Shown: positions 8,733 to 18,221, counted from the stretch's first letter. The stretch: 64,000 bases of DNA from Streptomyces sp. CoH27 (GCF_020181035.1 NZ_JAIQYY010000007.1:174589-238588), one strand, 5' to 3'. A program made the numbers and translations. The notes: generated from the sequence alone by a model not told the origin.

Positions 8733-10025
8733 ATGCCCCGCAAGAAGTCGCCGCGCCGCCGACAAGCGCCCGCCCCGGCCCTCATACGCCGGCCGCAGGT
8801 GCTGACGCTGGCCGCCTTTCTCGTCATCGCCTCGCTCGTGGCCGGATACCTGGCCCTGACCCGCGCCGACCGCACCACCCCGACCGCCTCCGCCGGCCCG
8901 CAGCCGAAGTCGAACGCCACCGCCAAGCCCAGCCCGAGCCCCTCCTGGGACGGGAAGACCAAGATCCTCGGAGACGGCTCCACCTCCTACACCGGCCCGC
9001 AGAAGGGGCAGTTGAAGCCGGTGCCGCTCAAGCCCGGTGAGAAGCCGCCCCAGTTCGTCGTCTTCTCCTGGGACGGCGCCCTGGAGGGCAGCGACCATCT
9101 CTTCTCGCACTACCGGGAGATGGCCAAGCAGTACAACGCCCACATGACCTTCTTCCTCACCGGCATCTACCTGCTGCCCAAGAGTAAGAAGTCCCTGTAC
9201 CAGGGCCCGATGCACAACCCCGGTGACGCCGCGATCGACTACGCCACCGACGACCACATCCGCACCACCCTGGAACAGCTCCGCCTCGCCTACGAGCAGG
9301 GCAACGAGATCGGCACCCACTTCAACGGACACTTCTGCGGCGCCAAGGGCGGCGGCGACTGGAGCGTCGAGCAGTGGAAGAGCGAGATCGACCAGTTCTA
9401 CTCCTTCGTGGAGAAGTGGAAGACCAACACCGGCTACACCGACGTCCCGGCGCTGCCCTTCGACTTCAAGCAGGAGGTCACCGGCGGCCGCGCGCCCTGC
9501 CTGGAGGGCCAGCCGAATCTGCTGAAGGCCCTGCAGAAGTACGGCTACGGCTGGCGCTACGACGCCAGCTCCCCGGGCGACTTCCAGATCTGGCCGGCCA
9601 AGAAGAACGGCATCTGGGACTACCCGCTGGAACTGCTCCCGTTCTCGCAGAAGACGCAGGCCCTGTCGATGGACTTCAACTTCCTCTACAACCAGTCGAA
9701 CGGCGAGGTCCACGGCGATCCGTCCAAGTACGCCGAGTGGGAACAGCAGGCCGTCGACTCGTACATGAACGGCTTCGACCGCGTCTACTACGGCAGCCGC
9801 GCACCCCTGTTCATCGGCAACCACTTCGAGAGCTGGAACGGCGGCATCTACATGAAGGCCATCGACCAGATCATTCCGAAGATCTGCACCAGGAAGGGCG
9901 TCAAGTGCGTGTCCTTCAAGGAGCTGACCGACTGGCTCGACGTGCAGAAGCCGCAGACGCTCGCCGCGCTGCGCGGTCTCGACCCGGCGCAGGCCCCGGC
10001 TGACTGGTCGACGGTCGTCAAGTGA
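8733..10025 (+). CDS. Membrane-anchored polysaccharide deacetylase-fold protein
   Basis: The 430-residue protein has a very basic N-terminus, one membrane segment (LTLAAFLVIASLVAGYLALT), a Ser/Pro/Lys-rich linker, then a domain of the NodB/polysaccharide deacetylase fold: FVVFSWDGALEGS fills the place of the TFDDG motif and EIGTHFNGHFCG that of the His-x-x-x-His metal site. The spacing and the large insertions differ from classical peptidoglycan or chitin deacetylases, so the substrate is open; some members of this group are annotated only as hypothetical or lipoprotein. It follows the penicillin-binding protein by about 60 bases on the same strand, and the pair may act together on the cell wall. 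Confidence 0.7.
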   Translation: MPRKKSPRRRQAPAPALIRRPQVLTLAAFLVIASLVAGYLALTRADRTTPTASAGPQPKSNATAKPSPSPSWDGKTKILGDGSTSYTGPQKGQLKPVPLKPGEKPPQFVVFSWDGALEGSDHLFSHYREMAKQYNAHMTFFLTGIYLLPKSKKSLYQGPMHNPGDAAIDYATDDHIRTTLEQLRLAYEQGNEIGTHFNGHFCGAKGGGDWSVEQWKSEIDQFYSFVEKWKTNTGYTDVPALPFDFKQEVTGGRAPCLEGQPNLLKALQKYGYGWRYDASSPGDFQIWPAKKNGIWDYPLELLPFSQKTQALSMDFNFLYNQSNGEVHGDPSKYAEWEQQAVDSYMNGFDRVYYGSRAPLFIGNHFESWNGGIYMKAIDQIIPKICTRKGVKCVSFKELTDWLDVQKPQTLAALRGLDPAQAPADWSTVVK

Positions 10026-10052
10026 CAAGCGGATAACGGTAATTCCGCTTGT
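10025..10052 (+). terminator. Hairpin at the end of the deacetylase-fold gene
   Basis: Nine-base perfect arms ACAAGCGGA and TCCGCTTGT are separated by a 10-base loop, starting on the last base of the stop codon. There is no T-run, as is usual for GC-rich actinobacterial terminators. Confidence 0.5.
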
Positions 10053-10102
10053 GCACCTCTCTTCACATCGGCCACATGTTTCATGCGAGGATGCGTACCG
10101 CT

Positions 10103-10116
10103 CGGTAGGTCTACCG
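10103..10116. promoter_or_regulatory. Palindrome before the amidase start
   Basis: CGGTAG-GT-CTACCG is a perfect inverted repeat with a two-base centre, ending 18 bases before the TTG start of the amidase and just ahead of its GAGGGGAAC ribosome-binding site. It could be an operator or an RNA hairpin close to the translation start. No regulator is identified. Confidence 0.35.
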
Positions 10117-10134
10117 GGATAGAGGGGAACATCA

Positions 10135-11316
10135 TTGAGATCGAGAAAACTGAGCCGTAACCGGCGCCGCGCCACCATAGTCGGCGCCGCGGCCGCCTCG
10201 CTGGTCGCCGGCGTGGCCCTGCTGCCCAACTGGACCGCGGGCGCCGCCGTCGTCGACGACCCTACGGTGAACGCGGCCACCAAGGCGACCTTCCAGAAGC
10301 TGGCGGACGCGGTGTTCACCGACCGCACCCAGGCCCTGGTGGACGGCGCCGGCAGCAAGGGCACCCGGCACACGTCCGGCTTCTCCGGCTCCGTGCGGAT
10401 GTCCGGCGGGCAGACCCACGACCAGTCGTCCGCGCTGAAGACGCTGAGCGCCCGCAAGAACCTGCTCGCCAAGCTGGGTGAGAAGTACAGCTCCGGCAGC
10501 ACCGAGGTCACGCTGGACGCGACCGAGGTGCACGGCCGGCGTGCCAAGGTCGCCGTCACCGAGACCACGACCCTGACCTACGAGAAGCCGGCGGCCAAGG
10601 GGCCGAAGACCACCGGCTTCCAGGCCCACCACGAGCTGACCTTCAAGGCCGACCGCCACGGCGACTGGCAGCTGACCGGCATCAAGGACACCGACGACGG
10701 CTACCTCGCCGTCAACCAGGTCGCCAAGCCGTCGGTCGCCAAGACGAAGACCACCCCGGCCGACGACAGCCCGCCGGACGCGCCCCGCGCCGCGACCAGC
10801 TGGCCCGCACCGGCCAACCCGAAGAACCTCACGGGTGGCGCCTACGACTACAAGGCCATGGTGACGTACGCACAGACGTACTGGAACCACTACAACCCGA
10901 ACTACCCGGACTTCAACGGCGAGACCGACGGCGGCGACTGCACCAACTTCGTCAGCCAGACCCTGAAGGCCGGCGGCTGGAAGCACGTCCCCGGCTACAC
11001 GAACGACTTCCACAAGTGGTTCGGCACCGCCGACATCCAGTCCGACTCGTTCGTCGGCGTCAACGAGTTCTCCTGGTTCGCCCTGTCCTCCAAGCGGGTC
11101 ACGCCCCTCGCCAACGTCTACCAGGCGGACCTCGGTGACGTGATCCAGATGGACTTCAACCGGGACGGGTCCAAGGACCACTCGATGATCGTCACCTACC
11201 GCGACCGCTACGGCGTGCCGTACGTGACGTACCACTCGAACAACACGTACAACCGGTCGGTGGCGAGCCTCGTCGCGTCCTACCCGAACGCGTACTACTA
11301 CGCCTACCGCACCTGA
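10135..11316 (+). CDS. Secreted amidase-domain (amidase_6) protein
   Basis: The 393-residue protein starts at a TTG that is well placed after GAGGGGAAC. It has a basic, twin-arginine-like N-terminus and a signal peptide ending near TAGAAVVDD. Residues about 40-210 form an N-terminal domain of unknown function. The C-terminal 170 residues match the putative amidase domain (amidase_6), an NlpC/P60-like papain fold: the catalytic Cys in GGDCTNFVSQ, and His in KDHSMIVTYR with HSNNTYNRS downstream. The likely role is cleavage of peptide or amide bonds in the envelope. Its 3' end overlaps the convergent DUF4383 gene by 13 bases. Confidence 0.82.
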   Translation: MRSRKLSRNRRRATIVGAAAASLVAGVALLPNWTAGAAVVDDPTVNAATKATFQKLADAVFTDRTQALVDGAGSKGTRHTSGFSGSVRMSGGQTHDQSSALKTLSARKNLLAKLGEKYSSGSTEVTLDATEVHGRRAKVAVTETTTLTYEKPAAKGPKTTGFQAHHELTFKADRHGDWQLTGIKDTDDGYLAVNQVAKPSVAKTKTTPADDSPPDAPRAATSWPAPANPKNLTGGAYDYKAMVTYAQTYWNHYNPNYPDFNGETDGGDCTNFVSQTLKAGGWKHVPGYTNDFHKWFGTADIQSDSFVGVNEFSWFALSSKRVTPLANVYQADLGDVIQMDFNRDGSKDHSMIVTYRDRYGVPYVTYHSNNTYNRSVASLVASYPNAYYYAYRT

Positions 11317-11843
11317 TCGTCCTCACGCCCCTCGGGCTCGCCCTCCGCGGGATGGCGGGCCCGCCAGTACGGGTTGTCGTGCGGCAGGGTCGAGCCGACC
11401 CTGCCGTACATGCCGAAGGTCATCAGCAGCAGGCCCACGACGAAGCTGAAGAACACGTTCTGGATCTTGAACGCCAGGAAGTTCTGCGGTGTGTCCAGCA
11501 GGCCGAGGTTCAGGAAGCCGCTCAGCAGGAACAGCACGCCGAACACCATGTTCAGCGTGGACGCCACGTTTCCGCCGATCACCATGCCGACGAGCAGGAT
11601 CCCCCCGACGACGATCGACAGCACGCTCAGCGTGTCGTTGGTGTTCAGCCCGATGACCGAGGCACCGCCGGTGCTGAAGAAGCCGATGTTGTGCAGCAGA
11701 CCCAGGATGCCGAAGGCGACCAGGAACGCGCCGATCAGCCCCGCACCGATCCGGTAGACCGTGTTCAGCCGGTGGTCGACGGGCAGATGCTCATCGAACC
11801 GGATCCGCGACCGTCGCCGTGCGTGCACTGCGTGTGTGGCCAT
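11304..11843 (-). CDS. DUF4383 four-helix membrane protein
   Basis: A 179-residue integral membrane protein with four hydrophobic segments (VYRIGAGLIGAFLVAFGILGLL, SIVVGGILLVGMVIG, LNMVFGVLFLLSGFLNLGLL, VFFSFVVGLLLMTFGMYG), the pattern of DUF4383. The start at 11843 is preferred over one 33 bases upstream because GGAGG lies five bases before this ATG. The N-terminus is basic (HARRRSRIRFDEHLPVDHRLNTVYR), as is usual in the family. The function is unknown. It is convergent with the amidase gene and shows no obvious operon partner. Confidence 0.8.
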   Translation of the reverse strand: MATHAVHARRRSRIRFDEHLPVDHRLNTVYRIGAGLIGAFLVAFGILGLLHNIGFFSTGGASVIGLNTNDTLSVLSIVVGGILLVGMVIGGNVASTLNMVFGVLFLLSGFLNLGLLDTPQNFLAFKIQNVFFSFVVGLLLMTFGMYGRVGSTLPHDNPYWRARHPAEGEPEGREDDQVR

Positions 11844-11934
11844 GTCCGCCTCCCTAGGGCGTGTAGCGGAGGCCATGCATCCAGTTCACTATCCGCCTGT
11901 CGCCGGGCACCCCGCAACCGACGGGGCCGGCCGT

Positions 11935-13329
11935 TCAATGCCCGCCCCGCTCCTCACGAATGCGGGTGACGACCTGCGCCGCCGTCTGCCGCACGGCATC
12001 CGTCTCCGTCAGGAAATGCCAGTAGTCGGGGTGCCGCCCCTGCAACGAGCCGACAGCCCGCTCCAGCCGCGCCACCGCCTCGTCCAGCGGCCGGGCGTGC
12101 CGCGGATCAGGAGTCGTACGCCCCGTCATCGCCAGCCGCTGGGCATCCCGGATCGCGAACCGTGTCCGCTCGACCTCGGCCTGCGGATCCTTCTGCACGG
12201 CGTTCAGCCGCTGCAACCGCTGCCCGGCGGCCGACACGGCCTCGTCGGTGGTGTTCAGCAGCGCCCGTACGGTCGACAACAGCGCCGTGGCGTCCGGCCA
12301 GCGCTGGGCCTCCCGCGCCGACTGCGCCTCACGCAGCTTCAGCTCGGCCTGCCGTACGTTCTCCGCGGCCTGCTCGGGCACCTGCTGGAGGTCCTGCCAG
12401 CAGGCCGCCGTGAACCGCCGCCGCAGCTCGCTGAGCACCGGGTCCACCTGCCCGGCGCGCGTGGTCAGCGCCTGTGCGCGCGTCCGCAGGGAGACCAGCC
12501 GGTGGTCGATCTCGGCCGCCAGCTCCGGCAGCCGCTCGGCCTCGGCCCGGATCGCCCCGGCCTCCCGCTGCACCCGCTCGGCCCGCTCCACCGTCCGCTG
12601 CACACCGTGCTGCCCCGCGCCCTGGTTCAGCTTCGTCAGCTCGGGCGACAGGGCCGCGAGCCGCCCCGCGAGGTCATCGGCCCGCAGACCCTTGGCCCGG
12701 GCTCCGTCCAGGGCGTTGCTCGCGGCCAGCAGCGCCTGCCGGGCCCGCTCCACGGCGGGCGCCACCCGGGCCAGCTGCGTCTCGGCCGAGCCGAGCAGCG
12801 GGGCGAGCGAACCGCCGAACCGGTCCAGCTCCTGCTTGACGCGCAGCAGCTCGTCCTTGGCCGCGGTCAGCTCGGAACGCGCCCGGGAGGCGGCGGAGGC
12901 CTCCAGGTCGTCCCGGTCGAGGTCGTGCGCGTCGACGGCCTGGATGTAGCGCTGGCTGACCTCGTCGATCCGCCGGCCCAGCGCCTCGAAGTCGCTCGCG
13001 GCACGCCGCGCGGCGGGGGAGTCGTCCACCGCCGTGATGGTCTCGACGGAGATCCGCAGGTCCCGCTGGGCGGTGTCGAGCTCGTAGAACGCCGCTGCCG
13101 CGGCGTCCTTCGCGGCCTGCGCCTCGGCCCGCTGGCTCTCCGCCCGGCCGCCGAACCAGCGCCGGGTGCCACCGCCGGCGAACGCGGCGGGCAGCGCCAG
13201 CGCGGCCAGCACCGGCAGGCTCAGCAGAGTGAGGGTGTCGCGCAGAGCCGTGGCACCGCTCCGGGCGGTCGACGGCGAGGTCGACGGCGGGTACGTCCGC
13301 GTCGCTGGCGTGCCCGGTGTCGCCGTCAC
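11935..13329 (-). CDS. Membrane-anchored long coiled-coil protein
   Basis: A 464-residue protein with one N-terminal hydrophobic segment (about residues 30-50, LTLLSLPVLAALALPAAFAGGG) followed by about 380 residues that are almost entirely charged alpha-helix rich in Ala, Arg, Glu and Leu with heptad spacing, i.e. an extended coiled coil. I recognise no enzymatic domain. Proteins of this shape are common next to TPM/YgcG-type membrane proteins in actinobacteria, but I see no TPM domain here, so only the structural description is firm. It starts at GTG 13329 after GGGAGAGG. Confidence 0.7.
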   Translation of the reverse strand: MTATPGTPATRTYPPSTSPSTARSGATALRDTLTLLSLPVLAALALPAAFAGGGTRRWFGGRAESQRAEAQAAKDAAAAAFYELDTAQRDLRISVETITAVDDSPAARRAASDFEALGRRIDEVSQRYIQAVDAHDLDRDDLEASAASRARSELTAAKDELLRVKQELDRFGGSLAPLLGSAETQLARVAPAVERARQALLAASNALDGARAKGLRADDLAGRLAALSPELTKLNQGAGQHGVQRTVERAERVQREAGAIRAEAERLPELAAEIDHRLVSLRTRAQALTTRAGQVDPVLSELRRRFTAACWQDLQQVPEQAAENVRQAELKLREAQSAREAQRWPDATALLSTVRALLNTTDEAVSAAGQRLQRLNAVQKDPQAEVERTRFAIRDAQRLAMTGRTTPDPRHARPLDEAVARLERAVGSLQGRHPDYWHFLTETDAVRQTAAQVVTRIREERGGH

Positions 13330-13403
13330 ATCCCTCTCCCGTGCTGTGGTCCGCCCCTGGTGGTGTCATTCTCCCACCCGGTGTAGACGAACACACGGGC
13401 CGG

Positions 13404-14174
13404 TCAGTTCGTTGTACGGACCGTGATTCCGCCGTTGGAGGTGTCGGCCGTCACCGAGTGCGGACTGCTGTCGGACCGCGGCACGGACACCGAGACCTTG
13501 CCGTTCTGCGAGTCCGCGCGGACGCGGTAGTCGGCGCGGGGCACGGTGATCGTCATGGCGCCGTTGCTGCTGTGGGCGGTCACGCTGTCGGGTACGTCGC
13601 TCAGGTCGAGGTGCACCGAGCCGTTGCTCGTCTCGGCCCGGACCTGCCGGGAGGCGGCCTGGGCGGTCACCGCGCCGTTGCTGGAGCGCAGCTGGAGCGG
13701 TCCGCTGGAGTCGGTGACCCGCACCGCGCCGTTGCCGCTGCGGATGCTGACCGGACCCGAGAACCCCTGCGCCCGTACGTCGCCGTTGGTGTCGGTCACC
13801 GTCAGACCGATCCCGCGCGGCACCTCGATCCGGTACTTGGCCGAGCAGTCGGCGATGAACCCGTCGCAGTGCACGCGCAGCGTCAGCCGGTCGTCCTGGA
13901 AGGACCAGCTCACCCTGGGGCTGCCGCCGACGACGACTCTGCCCTTGAACCACCGGGTGACCTGGATCGACCCTGCCTTGTCGCCCTGCACGGTGACGAT
14001 CTCCAGGGCCGCGTCGTCGGAGTCGACGGTGAGCGTACGGCCGTGCAGCGCGAAGGACTTGTGCTCCGGGTGCTTGTCGTCGCTCGCGGAGGTGCCGCAG
14101 GCGCTCACCCCCGCGACGAGCGCTCCGGTGACCACGGCCATGGCAGCGGCGCGGACGGCGTTGGAACGGGCCAT
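13404..14174 (-). CDS. DUF4097 beta-repeat lipoprotein
   Basis: The 256-residue protein has a lipoprotein signal (LVAGVSAC-GTSA, lipobox Cys near residue 26) and then a long run of short beta strands with the repeated pattern SNGxVxV/TxxSGP (IRSGNGAVRVTDSSGP, LRSSNGAVTAQ, AETSNGSVHLD, AHSSNGAMTIT, ADSQNGKVSV). This is the DUF4097/adhesin-like right-handed beta-helix family. It is probably anchored on the outer face of the membrane. The start at 14174 is chosen for the GGGGAGAT sequence upstream and for the correct signal-peptide length; the frame is open a further 78 bases upstream. The function is unknown. Confidence 0.8.
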   Translation of the reverse strand: MARSNAVRAAAMAVVTGALVAGVSACGTSASDDKHPEHKSFALHGRTLTVDSDDAALEIVTVQGDKAGSIQVTRWFKGRVVVGGSPRVSWSFQDDRLTLRVHCDGFIADCSAKYRIEVPRGIGLTVTDTNGDVRAQGFSGPVSIRSGNGAVRVTDSSGPLQLRSSNGAVTAQAASRQVRAETSNGSVHLDLSDVPDSVTAHSSNGAMTITVPRADYRVRADSQNGKVSVSVPRSDSSPHSVTADTSNGGITVRTTN

Positions 14175-14407
14175 TCGAGATCTCCCCCTGAACCGGACCG
14201 CCGGGTGCGGCGGCGCGGAGTGTGTCGGTCTGGGACGACCGTAAGCGATCAAGACACCGCCGGGAATCGGGGAGACTCCCGGACCAGGGGTAGGGATATC
14301 CCCCGGAAGACCCTGACCGCCTGATCACCCGCCGGAACGGGTTTGCGATGCACCGGCCCGGGCAAGGTAGGCTGTCGACTCGACCTGGGCGTGTGCCCGG
14401 GTGTTCG

Positions 14408-14482
<75 letters not shown>

Positions 14483-14490
14483 GCGAGAAG

Positions 14491-14527
14491 CCCTCGGCCG
14501 TCGGACGGTCGGGGGTTTCCCCTTTTA
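14491..14527 (+). terminator. Terminator after tRNA-Val
   Basis: An 11-pair stem (CCCTCGGCCGT with ACGGTCGGGGG, two G-T pairs) with a two-base loop, followed by TTTCCCCTTTTATT. This is one of the few U-rich terminators in the window, sitting 9 bases after the tRNA. Confidence 0.85.
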
Positions 14528-14528
14528 T

Positions 14529-14876
14529 TCACTCCTCCGTCTGCTCCTGGGCCCGCTCCCGGGCATGCTTCAGCCGCGTACGTATCTCCACCCGGTCGGC
14601 CGCCGCGACCTCGGCCCAGAAGCGGTGCGTGCTGACGAACACCGCCAGCTCGTGCTCGCGCCGGCGCAGCTTCTCCACCTCGGCCTGCTGGTCCTCGGTC
14701 CACCCCGGGGACGCAGGCCGCTCCACCTTGCGCCAGCCGGTGTCGTCGCTGAACGCGTCCATCGGCTCGACCGACCAGGGCAGCCGCTTGAGCAGGGCCG
14801 ACAGCTCGGCCCTGACCTGATGCAGCTCCTCCTGCCCGGCGAGGAGGTCACTGGGGAATTCGTAGGTCGTCGCCAC
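14529..14876 (-). CDS. Conserved hypothetical charged helical protein
   Basis: A 115-residue acidic protein (MATTYEFPSDLLAGQEELHQVRAELSALL...) that is nearly all alpha-helical, with an LLKRLPWSVEP motif near residue 30 and an EVEKLRRREHELAVFVSTHRFWAEV helix near 68-92. It has no Cys and no signal or membrane segment, so it should be cytoplasmic. I do not recognise a named domain, though it reads like a conserved streptomycete hypothetical. It lies antisense to and directly behind the tRNA terminator. Confidence 0.65.
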   Translation of the reverse strand: MATTYEFPSDLLAGQEELHQVRAELSALLKRLPWSVEPMDAFSDDTGWRKVERPASPGWTEDQQAEVEKLRRREHELAVFVSTHRFWAEVAAADRVEIRTRLKHARERAQEQTEE

Positions 14877-15015
14877 ACGGCAATGCTACGCCTGTTCGAT
14901 TTTGGGGTGCGAGCTCGTTCACGGGGTCCGAGGGGAGGTTCAGCCGATCGGGTGGCGAAACGGGTGAGGGGGCGACGCGCGCCGGCGCCGCCCCCTCACC
15001 TGCCCCCCTCGGGCG

Positions 15016-15915
15016 TCAGTGGCCGGCGGCCCGCAGCTCGCTCACCAGGCGGGCCGTCACCGGTGCCGGGACGCCGTGCCGGTCGGCCGCACGCAGCAGC
15101 GCCCCGCCGATCGCGTCCAGCTCCAGCGGGCGGCCCGCCTCGGCGTCGCGCTGCATGGACGACTTGGTGCCGGGCGGGAAGGTGTCGTACCGGGCCAGGG
15201 CCTGGGCCGGGTCGGCGGGGGCGCCGCAGGCGCGGCTGACCGCCGCGGTCTCGGCGACGAGATCCTCCAGCTCCGCGCGGTGCCGGGTGCGGGCCTCGCC
15301 GAGCGGGAGGCCGTAGCGGGTGGTGAGGAGCGCGAACGGGGCCAGGAACGCCATCTTCGCCCACAGGGCCGCCGTCTCGTCCTCGGCCACGCGGGCGGTC
15401 ACACCGGCGCCGGTGAGCACGGCGGCCAAGGCGTCCAGGCGGGCGTGCGGCACGCCGTCCCCGGCGAGGTCGATCTCCGTGAACGGGCTGCCGTGCTCGA
15501 TCACGCCGGGGGCGGTCCGGGTGGACTCCACGCGGATCACCGCCGGGGCGACCCGGTCGGCGCGGTACCGGGCACGGAGTGCGGCGGGGTGCTCGATGCC
15601 GTTCAGCAGCGGCACGACGAGGGCGTCGCCGAGCACGGCCGGCGGGACGCGGGTGAGGGCCGCGTCGAGCGTGGTGTGCTTGACGGCGATCAGACAGACG
15701 TCCACCGGTTCGCGCAGCTCGGTGTCCGCTTCGACGGGCGCGGTGAACTCGCCGAACTGCGGGCTGCGGACGGTGATTCCGGTACGGCGCAGGGTGCCGG
15801 CCGTGTGGTCCTGGGCCAGGCAGACGACGCGGTGGCCGGAGCGGGACAGCAGGGCGGCGAGGAGGCCGCCCGTGCCGCCGGGTCCGAGGACGGCCACGGA
15901 GCTCTTGCTTGCCAT
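15016..15915 (-). CDS. 2-dehydropantoate 2-reductase family protein (ApbA/PanE-like)
   Basis: The 299-residue protein has an N-terminal Rossmann domain with VAVLGPGGTGGLLAALL (GxGxxG) and a CLIAVKHTT strand, then the ketopantoate reductase signatures: the catalytic Lys in DVCLIAVKHTTLDAA, VVPLLNGIEH (N-G before the helix), and a C-terminal helical domain with SSMQRDAEAGRPLELDAIGGALL, matching the family consensus SSMxxDxxxGRxTEID. The reaction is NADPH-dependent reduction of ketopantoate or a related 2-oxo acid. Streptomycetes usually carry several paralogues, so pantothenate synthesis itself is not assured. The ATG at 15915 follows GAAGGGA. Confidence 0.85.
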   Translation of the reverse strand: MASKSSVAVLGPGGTGGLLAALLSRSGHRVVCLAQDHTAGTLRRTGITVRSPQFGEFTAPVEADTELREPVDVCLIAVKHTTLDAALTRVPPAVLGDALVVPLLNGIEHPAALRARYRADRVAPAVIRVESTRTAPGVIEHGSPFTEIDLAGDGVPHARLDALAAVLTGAGVTARVAEDETAALWAKMAFLAPFALLTTRYGLPLGEARTRHRAELEDLVAETAAVSRACGAPADPAQALARYDTFPPGTKSSMQRDAEAGRPLELDAIGGALLRAADRHGVPAPVTARLVSELRAAGH

Positions 15916-16006
15916 GTGTGTTCCCTTCGACGGTCGGCCCCGGGAATCGGTGGCCGCCTTCGCGGTGATCATCGCAGAGGCGCGCGGGGTGCGGGAGACT
16001 GGGCGC

Positions 16007-16237
16007 ATGTGCCGGAGTATCAAGACGCTGCGTCCGCCCGTGCTCCCCGACGAGGCCACGGACGAGGACATCCACGCCGCCGCGCTGCAGTACGTCCGCA
16101 AGGTTTCGGGCTTCCGCGCTCCCGCCGCCCACAACCGCGAGGTCTTCGACAGGGCCGTCGCGGCGGTGGCGGAGGCGACGGCCGAACTGCTCGGGGGTCT
16201 GGAGGTACGGGGCCAATCGGCGAGAAGTGTTCCGTAG
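16007..16237 (+). CDS. DUF2277 small protein
   Basis: A 76-residue protein starting MCRSIKTLRPP and containing EDIHAAALQYVRKVSGFRAPAAHNREVFDRAVAAVAEAT. This is the signature of DUF2277, a small actinobacterial family of unknown function with an invariant MCR(S/N)I N-terminus. The length fits the family. It is divergent from the reductase gene (91 bases between starts). Confidence 0.85.
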   Translation: MCRSIKTLRPPVLPDEATDEDIHAAALQYVRKVSGFRAPAAHNREVFDRAVAAVAEATAELLGGLEVRGQSARSVP

Positions 16238-16340
16238 AGGGGCAACTCGGGCCGCAGTCAAGGCGCTTGGTGAACACCGGGCAAGATGAAGCTCCCCGTC
16301 CGCTTGACCGGCGGACGCCGTCACGCCCGGGAGTTCCCCT

Positions 16341-18221
16341 TTGTCTACGATCTCCGTCGCCCTGGTCGGAGCCGGTCCCCGTGGAACCAGCGTGCTGGAG
16401 CGGCTCTGCGCCTCCGCGCCGGAGCTTCTTCCGGCCGGTGTCCGGCTGACGGTCCATGTGATCGACCCGGCGCCGCCCGGCCCCGGCCGGGTCTGGCGGA
16501 CCGCGCAGCCGGCCGAGCTGCTGATGAACACCGTGGCGAGCCAGGTGACGCTGTTCACCGACGAGAGCGTGGAGTGCGCGGGCCCCGTTCGTCCGGGCCC
16601 GAGTCTGTACGAGTGGGCGGACGGCGAGGTGGGCCCGGACGCGTACCCGACCCGTGCGCACTACGGCCGTTATCTGGAGTGGGTGTTCGCCCGCACCGTC
16701 CGCGAGGCGCCCGAATCCGTGGACGTCCGCATCTACCGGGCCCGTGCCGTACGCCTCGCCGACGACGGCACCGAAGACGGCCGTCAGGTCCTCACCCTCG
16801 ATGACGGGCGGGTCCTGTCCGGCCTCGCCGCCGTGGTGCTGGCCCAGGGGCATCTGCCCGCCGCCGGCACCGAGGAGGAGCGCCGCACCGCCGCGTACGC
16901 CGCCCGGCACGGCCTCACCCACATCCCGCCCGGCAACCCGGCCGACGTCGGGCTCGACGCGATCCGGCCCGGCGAGGCGGTCCTGCTGCGCGGCCTCGGG
17001 CTCACCTTCTTCGACTACCTCGCCCTGTTCACCGCCGGCCGGGGCGGCCGGTTCGTCCGGGACGGGTCCGGCGGCGGGCTGCGCTATCTGCCCTCCGGGT
17101 GCGAACCCCGCCTGTACGCCGGTTCGCGGCGCGGGGTGCCGTACCAGGCGCGCGGCGACAACGCCAAGGGTCCGTACGGCCGGCACACGCCGTTGCTGCT
17201 CACCCCGGAGGTGATCGAGGGCTTCCGCAAGCGTGCCGACTCCGGCGAGGCGCCCGACTTCCGCGCCGAGATATGGCCGCTGGTGGCGAAGGAGGTGGAG
17301 ACGGTCTACTACGGCGCCCTCACGGGCCGTACGGATCTCGCCGAGCGCTTCCTCGCCGTACCCCACGGCGATCCCCGGGAGGCGCTGCTGCTGGACGAGT
17401 TCGGGGTGGCCGAGGGCGAGCGGTGGAGCTGGGGGCGGGTGGCGCGGCCGTACGGGGAGCGGGAGTTCGGGGATCCGGGGCGGTGGCGGGCGTGGCTGCT
17501 GGGGTATCTGCGCGAGGATGCCGAGCAGGCCGCCCTGGGCAATGTGCGCGGCCCGCTCAAGGCGGCCCTCGACGTGCTGCGCGACCTGCGCAACGAGATA
17601 CGGCTGGTGGTCGACCACGGAGGGCTGAGCGGTGACTCGCGGCGCGCGGACCTGGACCGCTGGTACACCCCGCTCAACGCCTTCCTGTCCATCGGCCCGC
17701 CCCGGCGCCGTATCGAGGAGTTGAGGGCTTTGCTGGCGGCGGGCGTGGTGGAGGTCCTGGGCCCGCGGCTCGACGTGCGGGAAGGGCCGGCGGGCTGGGT
17801 GGCGGCCTCGCCGGACGTGCCGGGGTCCGCGGTCCGTGTGACGACTCTCATAGAGGCGCGGCTTCCGGAACCCGATCTGCGGTACACGGCCGACGAGTTG
17901 CTCGCGACGCTGCTCGCGGACGGCGGTTGCCGGACGCACACGGTCGACGGTTACGAAACCGGTGGGCTGGACGTGACCCGCCGTCCCTATCGCCTGATAG
18001 ATCGTCAAGGTTCCATTCACGCAAGGCGGTTCGCGTTCGGCGTGCCCACGGAGGGCGTGCACTGGGTGACGGCGGCCGGGGCCCGGCCGGGTGTGGACTC
18101 GGTGACGCTGTCGGACGCCGACGCGGTCGCGCGGGCCGTGCTGCGGACGGCCGCGGCCGAGGCGGAATCCCGGCCGGAAACGGGCCTCTGGCCTAATGTT
18201 GAACTTGCAAGCATTGATTAG
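16341..18221 (+). CDS. FAD/NAD(P)-binding protein (NAD_binding_9 type)
   Basis: A 626-residue protein with a TTG start after CGGGAG. The N-terminus VALVGAGPRGTSVLERL is a dinucleotide-binding motif of the NAD_binding_9 family, followed by VHVIDPAPPGPGRVW and LLMNTVASQVTLFTD, typical of this family. VVLAQGH (about residue 170) marks the second nucleotide-binding strand, and PRRRIEELRALLAAGVVEVLGP the C-terminal lobe. Such proteins resemble flavin monooxygenases; the substrates are unknown, and relatives occur in siderophore and natural-product loci. The stop codon lies inside the promoter region of the following DoxX gene. Confidence 0.8.
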   Translation: MSTISVALVGAGPRGTSVLERLCASAPELLPAGVRLTVHVIDPAPPGPGRVWRTAQPAELLMNTVASQVTLFTDESVECAGPVRPGPSLYEWADGEVGPDAYPTRAHYGRYLEWVFARTVREAPESVDVRIYRARAVRLADDGTEDGRQVLTLDDGRVLSGLAAVVLAQGHLPAAGTEEERRTAAYAARHGLTHIPPGNPADVGLDAIRPGEAVLLRGLGLTFFDYLALFTAGRGGRFVRDGSGGGLRYLPSGCEPRLYAGSRRGVPYQARGDNAKGPYGRHTPLLLTPEVIEGFRKRADSGEAPDFRAEIWPLVAKEVETVYYGALTGRTDLAERFLAVPHGDPREALLLDEFGVAEGERWSWGRVARPYGEREFGDPGRWRAWLLGYLREDAEQAALGNVRGPLKAALDVLRDLRNEIRLVVDHGGLSGDSRRADLDRWYTPLNAFLSIGPPRRRIEELRALLAAGVVEVLGPRLDVREGPAGWVAASPDVPGSAVRVTTLIEARLPEPDLRYTADELLATLLADGGCRTHTVDGYETGGLDVTRRPYRLIDRQGSIHARRFAFGVPTEGVHWVTAAGARPGVDSVTLSDADAVARAVLRTAAAEAESRPETGLWPNVELASID